Positions 1 to 11,321 of a DNA stretch of 64,000 nucleotides are shown here, in pieces. This DNA is from Rusavskia elegans (lineage: Eukaryota > Ascomycota > Lecanoromycetes > Teloschistales > Teloschistaceae), in assembly GCA_011316305.1 (NCBI GenBank), contig SAUG01000063.1, positions 434,001 through 498,000 on the forward strand. Direction: 5' to 3'. Position 1 is the stretch's first letter. The number at the start of each line of letters is the position of its first letter. A program made the translations under genes and the position numbers. The notes below the pieces were generated by a model. It was not told the DNA's origin. It worked only from the letters and a program-made list of their open reading frames with translations, and ran no database searches.

Positions 1-811
1 GCCAGCAAGCGTTCTGGATGCTCATCCAAACGGGAAATCTACACCAGTCGCGCATACTGGAGCAATCCTTCGGACGATGAACACACAACTAGCTCATGTG
101 TATCTGCAGCACCCTTGAGTCACAAGAATCCTTACACTGGCCAGTGACATGCGTAGACTGTAAGTTAGATATAAGTCTACGCAAACTGCAACGTCTTAGT
201 CAAGCTAACGTCCGTTGATACTGTGTTCCTGGAAACGTCTGGCTGTAGCCATCGCCTATGCATGCCAATTTCCACGTGGTTTCCTGGACGGTCATGGGAT
301 GGCACCGGTATTGCGACGCTTTGCACCTCCATTTACTTCATCTTGCCGCAAGAAGAAGCTTACCGCTACATGAGCCAAGAGAAAATCTCATCTTTCAGGT
401 GTGATCATTGGCCCTTTCATTTCTTCTGCGGCTGTTTTCATGCCAGGATCTCTTCCGCTTCTGCAAGATCCAGTTTTTTCGGACCTAAAGTGAACTCTGA
501 TTGGTCTTCTCGGTGAGGATCTTTTGGAAACGGCCATCTGAATGGTTTGTTCTTCAAGGCAAGATTCTTGTGCTACTGCGGGACGTTCAACCGTCCAACC
601 ATTAGGGCGAGATGCAAATATCTCCTGGGCTTGTGTCAAGGGAGCATGATCCTAGCCGGATGAGTCCTTTTCCTCTGAGTCCTCCGGGCTTATGCAGAGC
701 CCCAAGTCCCATGTCCTGGCACTTAAAGGGATCCCACGTTGTCACTGCCTGAAATTCACAATGAGTGTTTCCATATCTTAGGTTTCTTTTGAACCGCGTT
801 GGAACACAATC
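1..811. other. Intergenic, upstream of NmrA-like gene
   Basis: I see no convincing gene here. Short open frames on both strands lack domain-like composition and most begin at non-ATG codons. The right-hand part is presumably the promoter and 5' leader of the NmrA-like gene that begins at 812. Confidence 0.5.
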
Positions 812-1836
812 ATGCGAGTTGCTATTGCTGGCTCTAACGGGCTAGCATGTTCGATCGCTGACGCCATCACTCGCAACACCTATCATCAGATCATCATATT
901 TTCCAGAGCCGTAAGCTTAGCTTCAGAGCTGTCTTGCAGATGCGACGCTGATGACAAATTTACAGCCAAAGCCTCAACTGTCGGCCAGAGGATGGCAAGT
1001 GGTCGTGGTGAATTATGACGAGTACCACAGGCAGGAGTTGGCCTTCAAGCTTGCCGGGGTGAGCGTTGTTCTATCAGTGATCAGCGGTCCTGCACAAATT
1101 GCTTTGATCGATGCTGCAGCCCGAGCTGGCGTTCGCCGGTTTGCTCCAGCAGAGTTCGAAGGCCCAGCTGCCCTCCGCCCTCAACAAGACGCCTTGGATC
1201 GAGGCAAACGGGCTGCCCTTGAACGTCTCCAATACTACCAGACTCGAGGCATGCAATATACAAGCTTTGTCTGCGGCATCCTCTACGAACGATTCGCCCC
1301 GGGAGGGATGTATGCTTCTAGAATCGGGCTTCGTTCAGGCATCGGTGCGGAAGGAGACTATCTTATGAACATTACCCAAAAGAAAGCCCAACTCCCATTC
1401 GGTACCAACGGGCAGCCAGCAATCGTCTCATTGACTTCTGCTGAAGACGTCGGCAAGTTTGTCGCTGCGGCTATCAGCCTCCCCCAGTGGCCGACTGAAC
1501 TCCGCATGCGCGGCGATCGCATGAATGTCTCAAGTCTTGTTCAGGTCGCGGAGATTGTTCGGGGTATCGTATGCTCCCTATTTTTTGACGTCGTCAGAAA
1601 GCTAACATCCGGTAGGTGCTGGCTTCGAGAAAGCTCATTACAATACCCAAGGCATGCAGTCGGCTCTTCAGCATGCCAGATCTGCCCAGAATATGCAACA
1701 GCAGCTTCGAGTGATCACTCTGATGGCTACTGCCAACGGACGCTTCGATTTCGCATCCCCGAATCTCAACTCCTTGGTTGCCGTGACTCCCACAAGGTTC
1801 CAGGCCTGGCTGCAGGAAGCTTGGAAGGATCGTTGA
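812..1836 (+). CDS. NmrA-like / isoflavone-reductase-like NAD(P)-binding protein
   Basis: Probable cytosolic NAD(P)-dependent reductase or redox-sensing regulator of the NmrA/isoflavone reductase type (atypical short-chain dehydrogenase fold). Three exons are inferred: 812-910, 966-1563 and 1616-1836, giving about 305 aa. Intron 1 (911-965) starts GTAAGC and ends TACAG. Intron 2 (1564-1615) starts GTATCG, has a GCTAAC branch site and ends GTAG; both junctions keep the frame. The N-terminus MRVAIAGSNGLA is the glycine-rich Rossmann beta-alpha-beta entry. The segment AGVRRFAPAEFEG followed by TSFVCGILYERF is typical of the family, which usually carries a catalytic Lys; that residue is not obvious here. 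Length is normal for the family. The substrate cannot be read from sequence, and a regulatory role like NmrA is possible. Confidence 0.85.
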
Positions 1837-2783
1837 ATTACGGCATTTACGACACGCTAGACGGAAGCCTCACGGCATCGAAGACGGGAATCGTGATTGT
1901 CACATGGACACTACATTCTTTCAATGTGCGCAAGAAGGAAGCCTCGCGGCATTCAGGACGGTCATTGCAGGTCAGTGATCAGGGAGTAAGAGGGGTGCGA
2001 TGTTTGTTTTTGCAGTCTTTGACGTTTTGAAATTGATCAATGTCGTCGTTGTGGCAATGCCCGGGACATTCGCTTCTTATGATGCAAATTTTCTCTCTCT
2101 TCCAATATCGTTGAGTGTCAACGTCCCTGGTTTCTTTCTCGATGTACCTGGAGCAAGTCTTTGCTTCACCCGTCACCGCACGCAACGCATTGGCCAAGAA
2201 TACATCCTCCCCTCGGTAACGGTTCTCTTCCAGTCATTTCTTTCTTGACTCACCGGCAGCAATATACCAGGCTTCCACCGACGCCCCGTTACCGAATATG
2301 GCACCAATTGTTCTTAATGGATGTCCCCTTCCGTTAAAACCTGATTGGCTCCTGGATCAACAACCACCCCCGCACGATCCCACACCCGTCCCGCTGGACT
2401 TCGGGAGGACTGTCAACCTTATCTCTCAAGAAGTTCTAAACTTGGGAGCGCTACCTTATCCGGCCATAGGTTGCATGCAGATTTCACATGGCTGGCGAGG
2501 GGCCTTTCTTTAGAATCGAGTCGATGAAAACCATCAGGCCTATCTACACTATCTCGAAGAAGACATTACTCAGGCGGGAGTCATGCCAATCTCCCGCCGA
2601 CCCCGCACGACAGCCGTGGAAAACCGAAGTGGTCGAACGCCTTGGACGCCCTGCATATGCACGCCTTTTTCACATGCTTCTTCGCCTCGTCTCCGATGCT
2701 CCTCCCCTCTCTTCCCCATTCCCCATCCCATCCCATCCCATCCCATCCCATCCCATCCCCTCCCACCTCATCCCCCCCAAACA
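1837..2783. other. Intergenic between convergent NmrA-like and bZIP genes
   Basis: This stretch holds the 3' ends of two convergent genes. Several ATG-initiated frames of 60-160 codons exist, but they overlap one another and are proline/histidine-rich because of the CATCC repeat at 2724-2758. I do not support a gene here. Confidence 0.45.
2724..2758. repeat. Pentanucleotide tandem repeat (CATCC)7
   Basis: Seven perfect head-to-tail copies of CATCC lie in a longer pyrimidine-rich tract (about 2700-2775). They begin 25 bp beyond the stop codon of the minus-strand bZIP gene, so the array is probably in that gene's 3' untranslated region, where it would be transcribed as GGATG repeats. Confidence 0.9.
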
Positions 2784-3609
2784 TCAAAACCCCCAATCAC
2801 CCACCGTCTCAAACGCCCCATCCACCATCCCCATCGCCCCATCGAACTTATCAAACTCATTCTCACTTGGCGACAGACCGGTACTCAAGACCCTCATCGT
2901 CTTGATCTCCTCCCTCAACGTCTCCACCTCGGTCTTCAACGCCTCGTTCGTCTCCCCGAGCGTCGTATGTGAGTTTTGAAGGTCGCGGAATTTGGATTCC
3001 AGGTTCGAGAGCTCCGTTTCGAGGTGCTGGACATGTTTTTCTTTGCGGTCGCGGAAGGCGCGTTGCGAGGCGCGGTTTTGGGCTCGGCGGCGCTGGAACG
3101 GGGAGGGGGTGTTAGTTTTGTGGGTTTGCTATTTGAGTGGGGTTGCTGAGTGAAGAGGACAGGGGAGGTGGATGAGGTGGGGGGTTGGGTAAGGAAGGGC
3201 GGAAACGTACGATTCCCATATTTGAGATTGCTTGTTTGTCTTGATTGGTGGTTGATTTCCTGCGCCGGCGGCGGTCTTCATATACTGGGTTTGTGAGGTC
3301 AGTGAATTCGACGGAGGCGAGGATGGCGGCTTGTTGCTGCTGTTGCTGGGCGCGGCGAGCCAGGTATTGGTGGTCGAGTATTTGATGGTTGTTGTTGTTC
3401 GCGTACATCTGGCTATTGCTGTTGCTGAGGGGAGGGAAAGTGCTATACATCTACTTCTGCGTTAGGTTGGGTGTCGAAGGCTGGTGGTTTGGGGAGAGAA
3501 AATATACCATGCGCGGACTGGGGCTGGGAGATCCGAGGGATGTGTCGTAGTAGGGGCTGCTGGTGAGATCTGGGACATTGGAGAGGTTGGGGGAGCTGGG
3601 ATATGCCAT
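2784..3609 (-). CDS. AP-1-like bZIP transcription factor
   Basis: Sequence-specific nuclear DNA-binding protein of the fungal AP-1/Yap-like bZIP group. Three exons are inferred on the minus strand: 3609-3508, 3450-3211 and 3092-2784, giving about 216 aa. Intron 1 (3451-3507) runs GTATAT to GTAG and intron 2 (3093-3210) runs GTACGT to CCAG; both are phase 0. The basic region reads RRRAQNRASQRAFRDRKEK and has the bZIP signature N-x7-R (NRASQRAFR). A leucine-zipper-type heptad helix (HLETELSNLESKF and onward) follows at about residues 135-180. The N-terminal half is Ser/Pro/Gln-rich with a short polyglutamine run. It lacks the cysteine-rich domains of full-size Yap1, so redox regulation like Yap1 is not indicated. 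The target genes are unknown. Confidence 0.85.
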
Positions 3610-6600
3610 GTATGAGACGTTTCTATGGTGGTTGGTAGGTGAGGCTATGGGTTGAAAGAAGGCTTGTCCAAGCTGTGTTATTGAGGCTATAGACTGCTTG
3701 GGTAGATGACGGTGAACGGCGGTCTACCCAGCCTCTATATATGCTCGCTGCAACCACTGTTCGCTCCGATCCCTAAATAAGTCGAGCGACCGCTCATTCA
3801 AGAGGTCTCGCATCGAGTCACGATCCCTATGATAGCCCCCATCGATCGTTGGCGGCCAACACATAGTAGAACCTCCTTGAGTAGTTCATACCCGAAAAGG
3901 AGAATGGTCGACGACGCGGTCGGATATCAATAGCGTTAGTCGACTCCAAAACCATTCGAATGCTTCGGAACGCAAACGCTTCCACGTGGTTCTGGAATTA
4001 GCATGACAGGCGGGGATCTGCAGGCTCGTAATGCATGGCTTGCTGACAAAGGGCCGGGACGGGACCTTAATGGCCACGAGGTCCCAAGAGTGGCATGCCG
4101 AGAAGATTCCGAACTCTAATTCTGCGGCCGTGCAGGCGGTCGAGGATGACTTAGCCAACTTACCAATAGTTGCGGTGAAGATAGTGAGGGGGAAGGCTTG
4201 TTATTGGGCCCAGCGTTGGGCTATACCAACCTGCGTCGAAGGGGCCGGAACCCTGTCCATATGCAGGACGACGTCAATGTAAGAATCTTCTGCCAAAATC
4301 GAAGGTAAGGTAGCTTCAGCAACACCAGACAGCGGGGATAGCGGAATTGAACAGTCATCGAGAGTCCTTACGAGGCAACGCGGAGATAGGAAGGATTCGT
4401 CTCTGCTGCGGCGTAGTAGACTGACTCTTGTGGGTCGTGGTATAATCGCGGTGGTGCAGTCTTAACCATGCAGTGCTACCGTACCCTGCGAAGAACGCCA
4501 CCGCATGCAGGAAGATACAACAGGATGAACACTCCAATTGCGACCAAAATAGCATATATCGAGAAAAGCAGTGACAACGAATATGTTGCTAATTATGCTG
4601 TGGACGACCCCCCTGCATGATGAGGCTCCATTTCTTAGATGATTCTGCAGAGACAGGTGCGCCAAGGGCGGACACAAAGTACATACCGTTACAATGCTTC
4701 CTCCTGATTGTCTTTGCATTGGAATATGCTAATCAAGGCGAACTCCATTTGTCACGCCGAGGCAAAAAGTTCAGTCCGAGAAGCGCCGAAGATGATTGTG
4801 TAATCCGCAATCAAAACGATTGATGTAATTCAAATTGCTTTGTCAGAAAAGCAGTCCAACTTCGGCGACGTTATCCATAGTAAAACATCTTGTCGTTGAA
4901 GTACACAGTCTCGTCTTGCACAGTAAAGGAGCTCGATAGCGCTTCACTTGATTGTGTCTACCAGCTGCCATTGTATGAGCCCGACACTGGCAACCTGTAA
5001 GCGTAACATAAGGACAAAACTTCTCGAGCTAGATCTGATCCCGTGGGTCACTTATCGTCCGACTTCTTGACTATTTGGCCTACCAGGTATCATCCGGGTT
5101 GATGAGTGCGTGAATGACACGACAGCGTAGTTTTCTTCGCGGCTTTGATATTGATCAAGCTGGTATCTTTTACAGGCTTATGACACTGATCAATTCTTCG
5201 TAGCCAACGGCGATTGTGGGAGGTATTTTGGGAGATCAGACATGCTGTTAATCATGCGCTTGATCCTATTGAGGAGATCACATTCTTAATCTCTTATACC
5301 CGAACGACGGAAGGCACCGTCCCTTCTTGGTTGGCACTCAACCAATAGGCCTCAATCGTGAATGCAACAGCCACACGTAGGAAGTTCTCGAGTTCGTAGA
5401 CAGCGTCATGTTGACAGAGTAGCCCAATGCCGAATTCGACCGAGTCAAGACCAAGGACCAGCTGTTTCCACCTACCGTCTCCTTGAGCACTTCGACTTTT
5501 CATCTTTCGATATGCGGTATCCCTGAAGCTTGCGAGCTCTTCATTGTCGCAAGAAAACGCCCTCGGCGCCTCTTGAGAAGTCGTATATGCCGTCATGTAC
5601 GCGCTCCAATGAGAAGACCCTGAAGCTGACACAGCTATTCCCGAGCGGGTCAAGCTTCCTTCGGGCCCGCACGTGTCGAAATGCTTCTCTCGCTTCCTAG
5701 TTCTTCATCGACGCTGCTGCGCGGAGAGACAGATTACCTTAGACTTTCTCGGTGCGTGGAAGCATGCATGTCATGAACGCTCTTCTCTTGCTCACCGTCT
5801 TTCACCGCTCAGACCCGACCTTGCCATCCTCCGATCCAAACATTCGACCAAGGGGGCTCTCCACCGCTCCTAAACATTAGCCTCTCCTTGCCAAATTCTC
5901 GACTCGCATCCCCCGACCCCACGCCATAGTTGGAATGAATGATGATCGTGGAGGTTGCATTCTGTCGGTGGCGACGATCATTGCCGACTCGGTAGCTCTA
6001 GACTGCATCATCGCGTGCCCATGCAGCATAGATATTGGCCGGTGCATTGCACTGCGCATCCGCTAGTGACCGACGCACTCCTCCAGCCCTGCAGCAAGCA
6101 AGCAGCAATTACCCCATCCGATCTGTCTGAGGTAATCGGCCACCTGGGTCGTGTTTCAGCTTTGTAGAAGTAGCCTTCCTTCTCGCTCGGCTTCGCTTTT
6201 GACCATCACTACTACTGTCCTTCGACCCCCAGTCTTCGGTGCAGCATCTGGTACCAGCCTCACTGATTGACCATCGTGCCCGCGCTGTCAAACGGACCCG
6301 TCCGTCATCTTTCAATACACCTGGTTCGTGCGCCGAGCGAGACGAGACCACAATAGCTAGTTTTGGCGAAAAGTTTGGGCTACTGATTGTTCCTATTGCC
6401 GCCGTTAACGAAGCTCGAGCCATTCAATACTTAAGACTGCCCTGTTATTATTGTCGCGCATCGCTTTGCTTCCGAGCCTCCATTGCCCGAGGCTGCCTTT
6501 CGCTATACCCGATTTCACGGCTTCATCTCGCAGTGACTCGCACCCGTACTCCACCAAAAGATCGGGTCAGAAGTGAGCGGAGACCAATCGGCTGCCAAGC

Positions 6601-6683
6601 CTCCGAGGACGCGGTAACAATTCCGGTGTAGCAATATCAGGACCGCTCGCTGAACACGCCTTTCGTTCCCCATGGTGTTCAAC
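3610..6683. other. 3 kb gap between divergent bZIP and G-alpha genes
   Basis: No convincing coding gene is seen. Open frames on both strands are short, mutually overlapping and start mostly at TTG or GTG. The left edge must contain the bZIP promoter and the right edge the promoter and 5' leader of the G-alpha gene. The region 5650-6680 is pyrimidine-rich on the plus strand, as is common in long fungal 5' leaders. A non-coding RNA or a lineage-specific multi-exon gene cannot be excluded. Confidence 0.4.
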
Positions 6684-7991
6684 ATGTGCTTTCCTAAGAG
6701 CAGCAGCGGCGGCGGGAACGCCCTGCAGCGGTCCACCAGTGAAGACAAGAGGAAGAACATGGAGATAGAAAGGCTGCTCCGCAAGGACAAGAAGCTGCAA
6801 GCACGGCAGGTGAAGATCCTGTTACTTGGTCGGTGCTTCCTTTCTCCCCTGCTGCACTTTCTCTGACCTCATTCCAGGTGCCGGCGAGTCGGGAAAATCC
6901 ACCATCTTGAAGCAGATGCGCATCATCTACTCCGAGGGTTTCTATCTCGAGGAACGGAAGGAAGTTCGCACGGTCATCTTCTCCAACATGGTCGTGGCCT
7001 TCAAGATCATTGCGGAGGAGATGAGAGAGATCGGCATGGACTATGAACTCCCAGAGTCTCATGTACTGTACCCCGGTATCAACCCCGCTGCATTATCGGC
7101 TGACATTCGTAGGAACACGAACGAGTGATAGCGGCAGCAGAAGATATCGGTACTGAAGACTCTTTCCCACCCCAAGCCTTGCCTGCGATGAAGGCGCTAT
7201 GGCACGACCCATCCGTACAGGCTACCATCAGGCGCGGCAATGAATACGCACTTCACGATAACATTCAATAGTACGTTCGTTTCTCGGCTAGGAGTCTAAA
7301 TACCCAGGCACTGCGCGCTGACTTTTGGCAGTTACTACAACAACATAGACCGCTTATTTGCGCCAGACTACCTGCCTAATGATCAAGACGTTCTTCGCTC
7401 CCGACTCCGAACCACTGGCATTACCGAGACATTATTCGAGCTGGGTCAGCTGAAATATCACATGTTCGATGTCGGTGGTCAAAGGTCCGAGCGAAAGAAA
7501 TGGGTCCATTGCTTCGAGGGTGTTCACTGTCTCATGTTCGTGGCGGCTTTGAGTGGATACGATCAATGTTTAGTCGAGGACAAGACTGCAGTGAGTCTTT
7601 GCAGAGCGCTTGTGGTTGTATGACAAGCACTGACGGAGTTCTCCACCAGAATCAAATGCAGGAAGCCCTCTTGCTGTTCGAGTCGATTATGAGCCTCACT
7701 TGGTTCAAGAGGTCATCAATCATCTTGTTCCTAAACAAGATTGATCTTTTCAAGGAGAAGCTCGCAGACAAGCCGATCAAGGATTACTTCCCTGATTACA
7801 CCGGGAGCGATGATGACTACAACGCCGCGTCTCAGTATTTCGCCAACAGGTTCCGGAGTCTCAACCGGACCGAAGACCGAGAAATCTACGTACATTTCAC
7901 CAATGCCACCGACACCAATTTGCTGAAGATCACGATGCAAAGCGTACAGGATACGATCATTCAAAGCAACCTCAACGTCCTAATACTCTAA
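6684..7991 (+). CDS. Heterotrimeric G-protein alpha subunit (group II-like)
   Basis: GTPase that couples cell-surface receptors to cAMP/MAPK signalling at the plasma membrane. Five exons are inferred: 6684-6828, 6878-7062, 7113-7270, 7332-7590 and 7650-7991, giving 362 aa. The P-loop GAGESGKST is at about 49-57, switch [14 protein letters not shown] starts at 209, the guanine-specificity motif NKID is at 278-281 and TNATDT starts at about 333. The start at 6684 gives MCFPKS, like group II fungal G-alpha proteins, with Cys2 available for palmitoylation and no Gly2 for myristoylation. An in-frame ATG at 6672 would add four residues. Reading through intron 2 (7063-7112) meets stops; splicing it restores [13 protein letters not shown]. 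The C-terminus NLNVLIL lacks the cysteine ADP-ribosylated by pertussis toxin. Family assignment is secure; the group II label is less so. Confidence 0.95.
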
Positions 7992-8458
7992 TCTCTTTCC
8001 AACGGAGGCGGTGGACTTCCGACGAACCCGAGTCCCAACGCTTCTCCCTAACCTTATACCCGAGCTATCTCCTTGCTTTTGCTTGTGCTTGCATCTTGGA
8101 GGGGCGTTTCTGAGAGGAGTGTCTGGTGGTCTGTTTTACTGCTTTGTCCTCGACGGGCAGGGGAGCAGCATATGCCACAGCGTTCTGGGCATTCAAAGCA
8201 TGGCTCTCTCAATGTGTTTGTCCTCATCGCCCTGCAAATACTTATACGTAGTCTTGAATGCAGTCACTGTCCATTGAATCAATTATCAGTCAGCTCGTTG
8301 ACGAACGAAATAATGCCACTTAGAGTAAAGAATTGTATTGATTAGCCCAAGCGCCAAGCATTCACACGCCATTCTCAACCGCCCTCTGACTACTCACCAC
8401 ATCATCTTATTCCAATGTCATGATTTCTCTCATTTGTAACTACCGCTGAGGTGAAAGC
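7992..8458. other. Intergenic, G-alpha 3' end and mS38 promoter
   Basis: This 467-bp gap lies between two co-directional genes. It should hold the G-alpha 3' untranslated region and the promoter of the next gene. I see no further gene. Confidence 0.5.
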
Positions 8459-9654
8459 ATGTTGTCTCTTTCGGTGACGGATGCCCTCCGCAGGGGCGCA
8501 TGGACATGTTTTGCCTGCTCTACCGTTTCTCGGTCACCCCAGGCACTCATTGTGACGGCAGCCGCCAAACACACAGGCTCGAAGCACCAACGCAATCATT
8601 CTTCCTCCAAGGCTTCGAGCTCTTCTAAAGATGATCCCAGGCCACTCGGTACCGCTTCGGAGGCTCCGTCGAACAAAGGACCAGCTGCTCCTCCATCGAC
8701 AGAGAAGCGATCAAGCGGCGGGCGGACCTCGAGGACTGCTCCAAAGACTTCAGTACCCAAATTCCGCCAAGAGACCCACCCTAACATACCAAGCGTGCCA
8801 TCCACCCAACATTTACATCCCCAGAGTAAGGATCCGAACCGCCTTTTCTCAGCGTTGGTCGGAGGCTGACATCCACTCCAGACATTCAGGTCGCCTCATT
8901 CTTCTCCCACCACAGGCCTATATCAATCACGAGATCTTTTCCTTCTCCATCCTCGCATTCACAGTTCTCCTCTATATTCGAGTCTAGATCTCCCCCTAAA
9001 ACACCAATTGGCGACGTCATCTACACCGTTTCCTCCGCAATCGAGAGCCTTGAAAGTGCAGTATCCGACCAACGGCCGAGCTCCTCGGGATCACAGCATT
9101 TATCCCCTAGTATTGAACCCACACATCCCGATGGCGAACCTCAGCATGTCCCTTTAGATATCAACGAATTATCCAAGAATCTCCGCCCCTTCGTCGCTCC
9201 CCCGGCTCCAGTCGCCTTCGATGATTCCAAGTCAGCATCCTTGAAACGCAATAAAGCAGTCAAAGAACGCAGCTTCTCCACCACCCTCACCATCACCGAA
9301 CATGCCCACCCAAACGGCCAAAGGATTTATCAAGCCAAAATCTCACCCATGCGTGAAGACCTTCCGTCTCTAACCACTCACACACCATCATCTTCCGCCG
9401 CACCTTTGCAGCAAAATGTTCAATACGAGGATTTCGGAATCATCGACATTACTCCACCTTCTGGACGCCAGCCCTTCCTCGAGCGTATGAGGAACAGGCA
9501 TCAAGCGTGGGAAGATGGACTGAGTGGACAGAAAAGGCAGATATGGAGGGTGATCAGTGTGAAGAGGCAGAGGAGATTAAAGATGAAGAAGCATAAATAC
9601 AAGAAGCTGATGCGGAAGACGAGGAATTTGAGGAGGCGATTGGATAAGAATTGA
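8459..9654 (+). CDS. Mitochondrial small-subunit ribosomal protein mS38 (Cox24/AURKAIP1 family)
   Basis: Component of the mitoribosomal small subunit; yeast Cox24 supports COX1 translation and mRNA processing. Two exons, 8459-8825 and 8882-9654, joined across a 56-bp intron (GTAAGG to CCAG), give 379 aa. The diagnostic part is the extreme C-terminus, a dense basic helix (SVKRQRRLKMKKHKYKKLM, then RKTRNLRRRLDKN) typical of the mS38 domain. The N-terminus is Arg/Ser/Thr-rich with few acidic residues, compatible with a mitochondrial presequence. The middle is low-complexity and poorly conserved. The protein is long compared with animal AURKAIP1, but fungal members vary. The start codon is the first ATG of the open frame. 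Confidence 0.85.
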
Positions 9655-10159
9655 TTGACTCGTCGAGCAGATGCGCTTGATGTTCGAAATTTCCGTCATG
9701 GGCGAGTTCTTCAAACAGGCGGATGGTGTGGAAGCGAGCGTGTTCCTTATGACTTGCATTTGCACAGCTTTTCTGAGCAGTGACGCTTAGTTCGAGTGAG
9801 ATAAAGGTAGCTGATTCAAGGAGATACACCCATTGCAAGGTCCACTAGACCATTCTTGGGGACGACTCGTGGGTCAGGAAAATACCTATTTGCGACCAGA
9901 TGTTTTTCTATGCACACAGACTACTCCTATGATGAACTTATTATCAAAAGGAAAATCGGGTTTCAGTCATGCACCCTTTGCGGAAAATACATCTCCCGCC
10001 CGCCAAAACTACCAAGACTATCACTTCTCCAGATCAATTTTGTTACACAGCAGTAGCAGTAGATATGCTTGTCGTATTTTGGCTACCACTGACAATCCCT
10101 ATCACTGCCTTGGTCCGATCTCGATCCACAACCCCGTATCCGTCCCGCTGTCGCGACGT
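9655..10159. other. Intergenic between convergent mS38 and VMA3 genes
   Basis: This is 3'-3' spacer. Overlapping short frames are present on both strands but none is convincing. No repeat or RNA gene is recognised. Confidence 0.5.
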
Positions 10160-11077
10160 CTAGGTAGGTCCACTGCAGCTGGCATTCTGGGTACCCTTTG
10201 AGTTCATGAGAAGCGCGACGATAAGGCCGTAAAGACCCAGGACTTCGGCGAAAATGAGGATGAGGATCATGCCGACGAAGAGTCTGGGTTGTTGTGCTGT
10301 ACCACGGACACCGGCGTCACCAACGATGCCGATTGCGAAACTGTTGTTCCATGTCAGTGCTGACAATGATGAGGGTGAAACGAGGCGGCGAAAGCAGGAA
10401 AGGAAAGGAGGGCGACATACCCAGCAGCAAGACCAGCCAAACCGACAGATAGACCGGCACCGAGTTGGATGAAGGATGTGTAGAGAGTGACGTCTTGTTT
10501 CAAACCATCCGAGATAAGGACGGAGACCACGAGGCCGTAGATACCGATGATACCAGCCATGATAACAGGGACGATATCTAGACGTGTGGTTAGTACGGCA
10601 GACCATCAAAGGTTTGATTTGAGTGATGAAGAACGCACTCTTGACAATCAAATCTGGTCTCAAGACTCCCATAGCTGAGATACCCACACCGGACTTGGCG
10701 GTCCCGTAGGCAGCACCGAAGCAGGTGAAGACGATGGCGGAAGTGCAACCCATCGCGCCAAAGAAGGGCTGTGGGGATACGTTAGCGACGTTATTGCTTC
10801 ATGGCATCTGTAGCATGATGCTGGGGATTGATGTAGAGGTATTAAGGCAGCTGCACGTCTACCTCTGGGGGACGTGGCGCGGCCATAGCAGGAAGCTTTG
10901 GGGGTGACTAACAGCATATACGGGACTGAATAGGACAAAATAGTCAGCAGGAGATCCAGAAGGAATGAAGCAGGACCAAATGACCGCTCGAAGAAGACTC
11001 GTGGTGCTCTGTACTCCTTGATGTGGCCAGATCAAAAGCAATGCAGCAGGGGCGAATTACCAGTAGTCTGTAGCCAT
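10160..11077 (-). CDS. VMA3: V-type ATPase proteolipid subunit c
   Basis: Proton-translocating ring subunit of the vacuolar ATPase V0 sector, in the vacuolar/endosomal membrane. Five exons on the minus strand: 11077-11061 (17 nt), 10925-10913 (13 nt), 10768-10639, 10577-10421 and 10340-10160, giving 165 aa. The first two tiny exons encode MATDYCPVYA and are needed to reach the conserved [15 protein letters not shown]. Introns are GTAATT-CAG (135 bp), GTTAGT-CAG (144 bp), GTGCGT-TAG (61 bp) and GTATGT-CAG (80 bp). Four hydrophobic helices are evident. The essential proton-binding glutamate lies in helix 4 ([14 protein letters not shown]), and the sequence [20 protein letters not shown] is near-invariant in the family. 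It is divergent from the DUF427 gene, with 244 bp between the start codons. Confidence 0.95.
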
Positions 11078-11321
11078 CGTAAAGAGCTTGCAAATAGCAA
11101 GTCGTGGATGATCGGTGTGAGTCCTTCGAGTGTCTTTTAGAGGTCGGAAGCAGTGTAGTCTGGCTGTGCGATAGAGACGTTGGGTGTTGGCTGGAGGTCA
11201 ATGATGAGCATCGAGGTTCAGCACGGCGCTAAGGGGACTAGTCACGTGGGATTTGCTTGGCTATAATACGACAACAATTAAGGTAGACTTCTCACTCAGG
11301 ACAGCCACGATCACCTTCACA
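11078..11321. promoter_or_regulatory. Shared divergent promoter, VMA3 / DUF427 gene
   Basis: The 244 bp between the two start codons must contain both 5' leaders and core promoters. No specific factor site is claimed. Confidence 0.6.

Noticed and set aside
2488..2979. 163-codon plus-strand frame over the CATCC repeat
   Set aside because: Antisense to the bZIP last exon and its 3' region; composition is dictated by the repeat.
5294..5653. 119-codon minus-strand frame
   Set aside because: Starts at TTG and shows no recognisable motif.
7063..7130. Apparent frameshift or premature stop in the G-alpha gene
   Set aside because: Explained by a 50-bp GT-AG intron (7063-7112) with a CTGAC branch site; the spliced frame continues normally.
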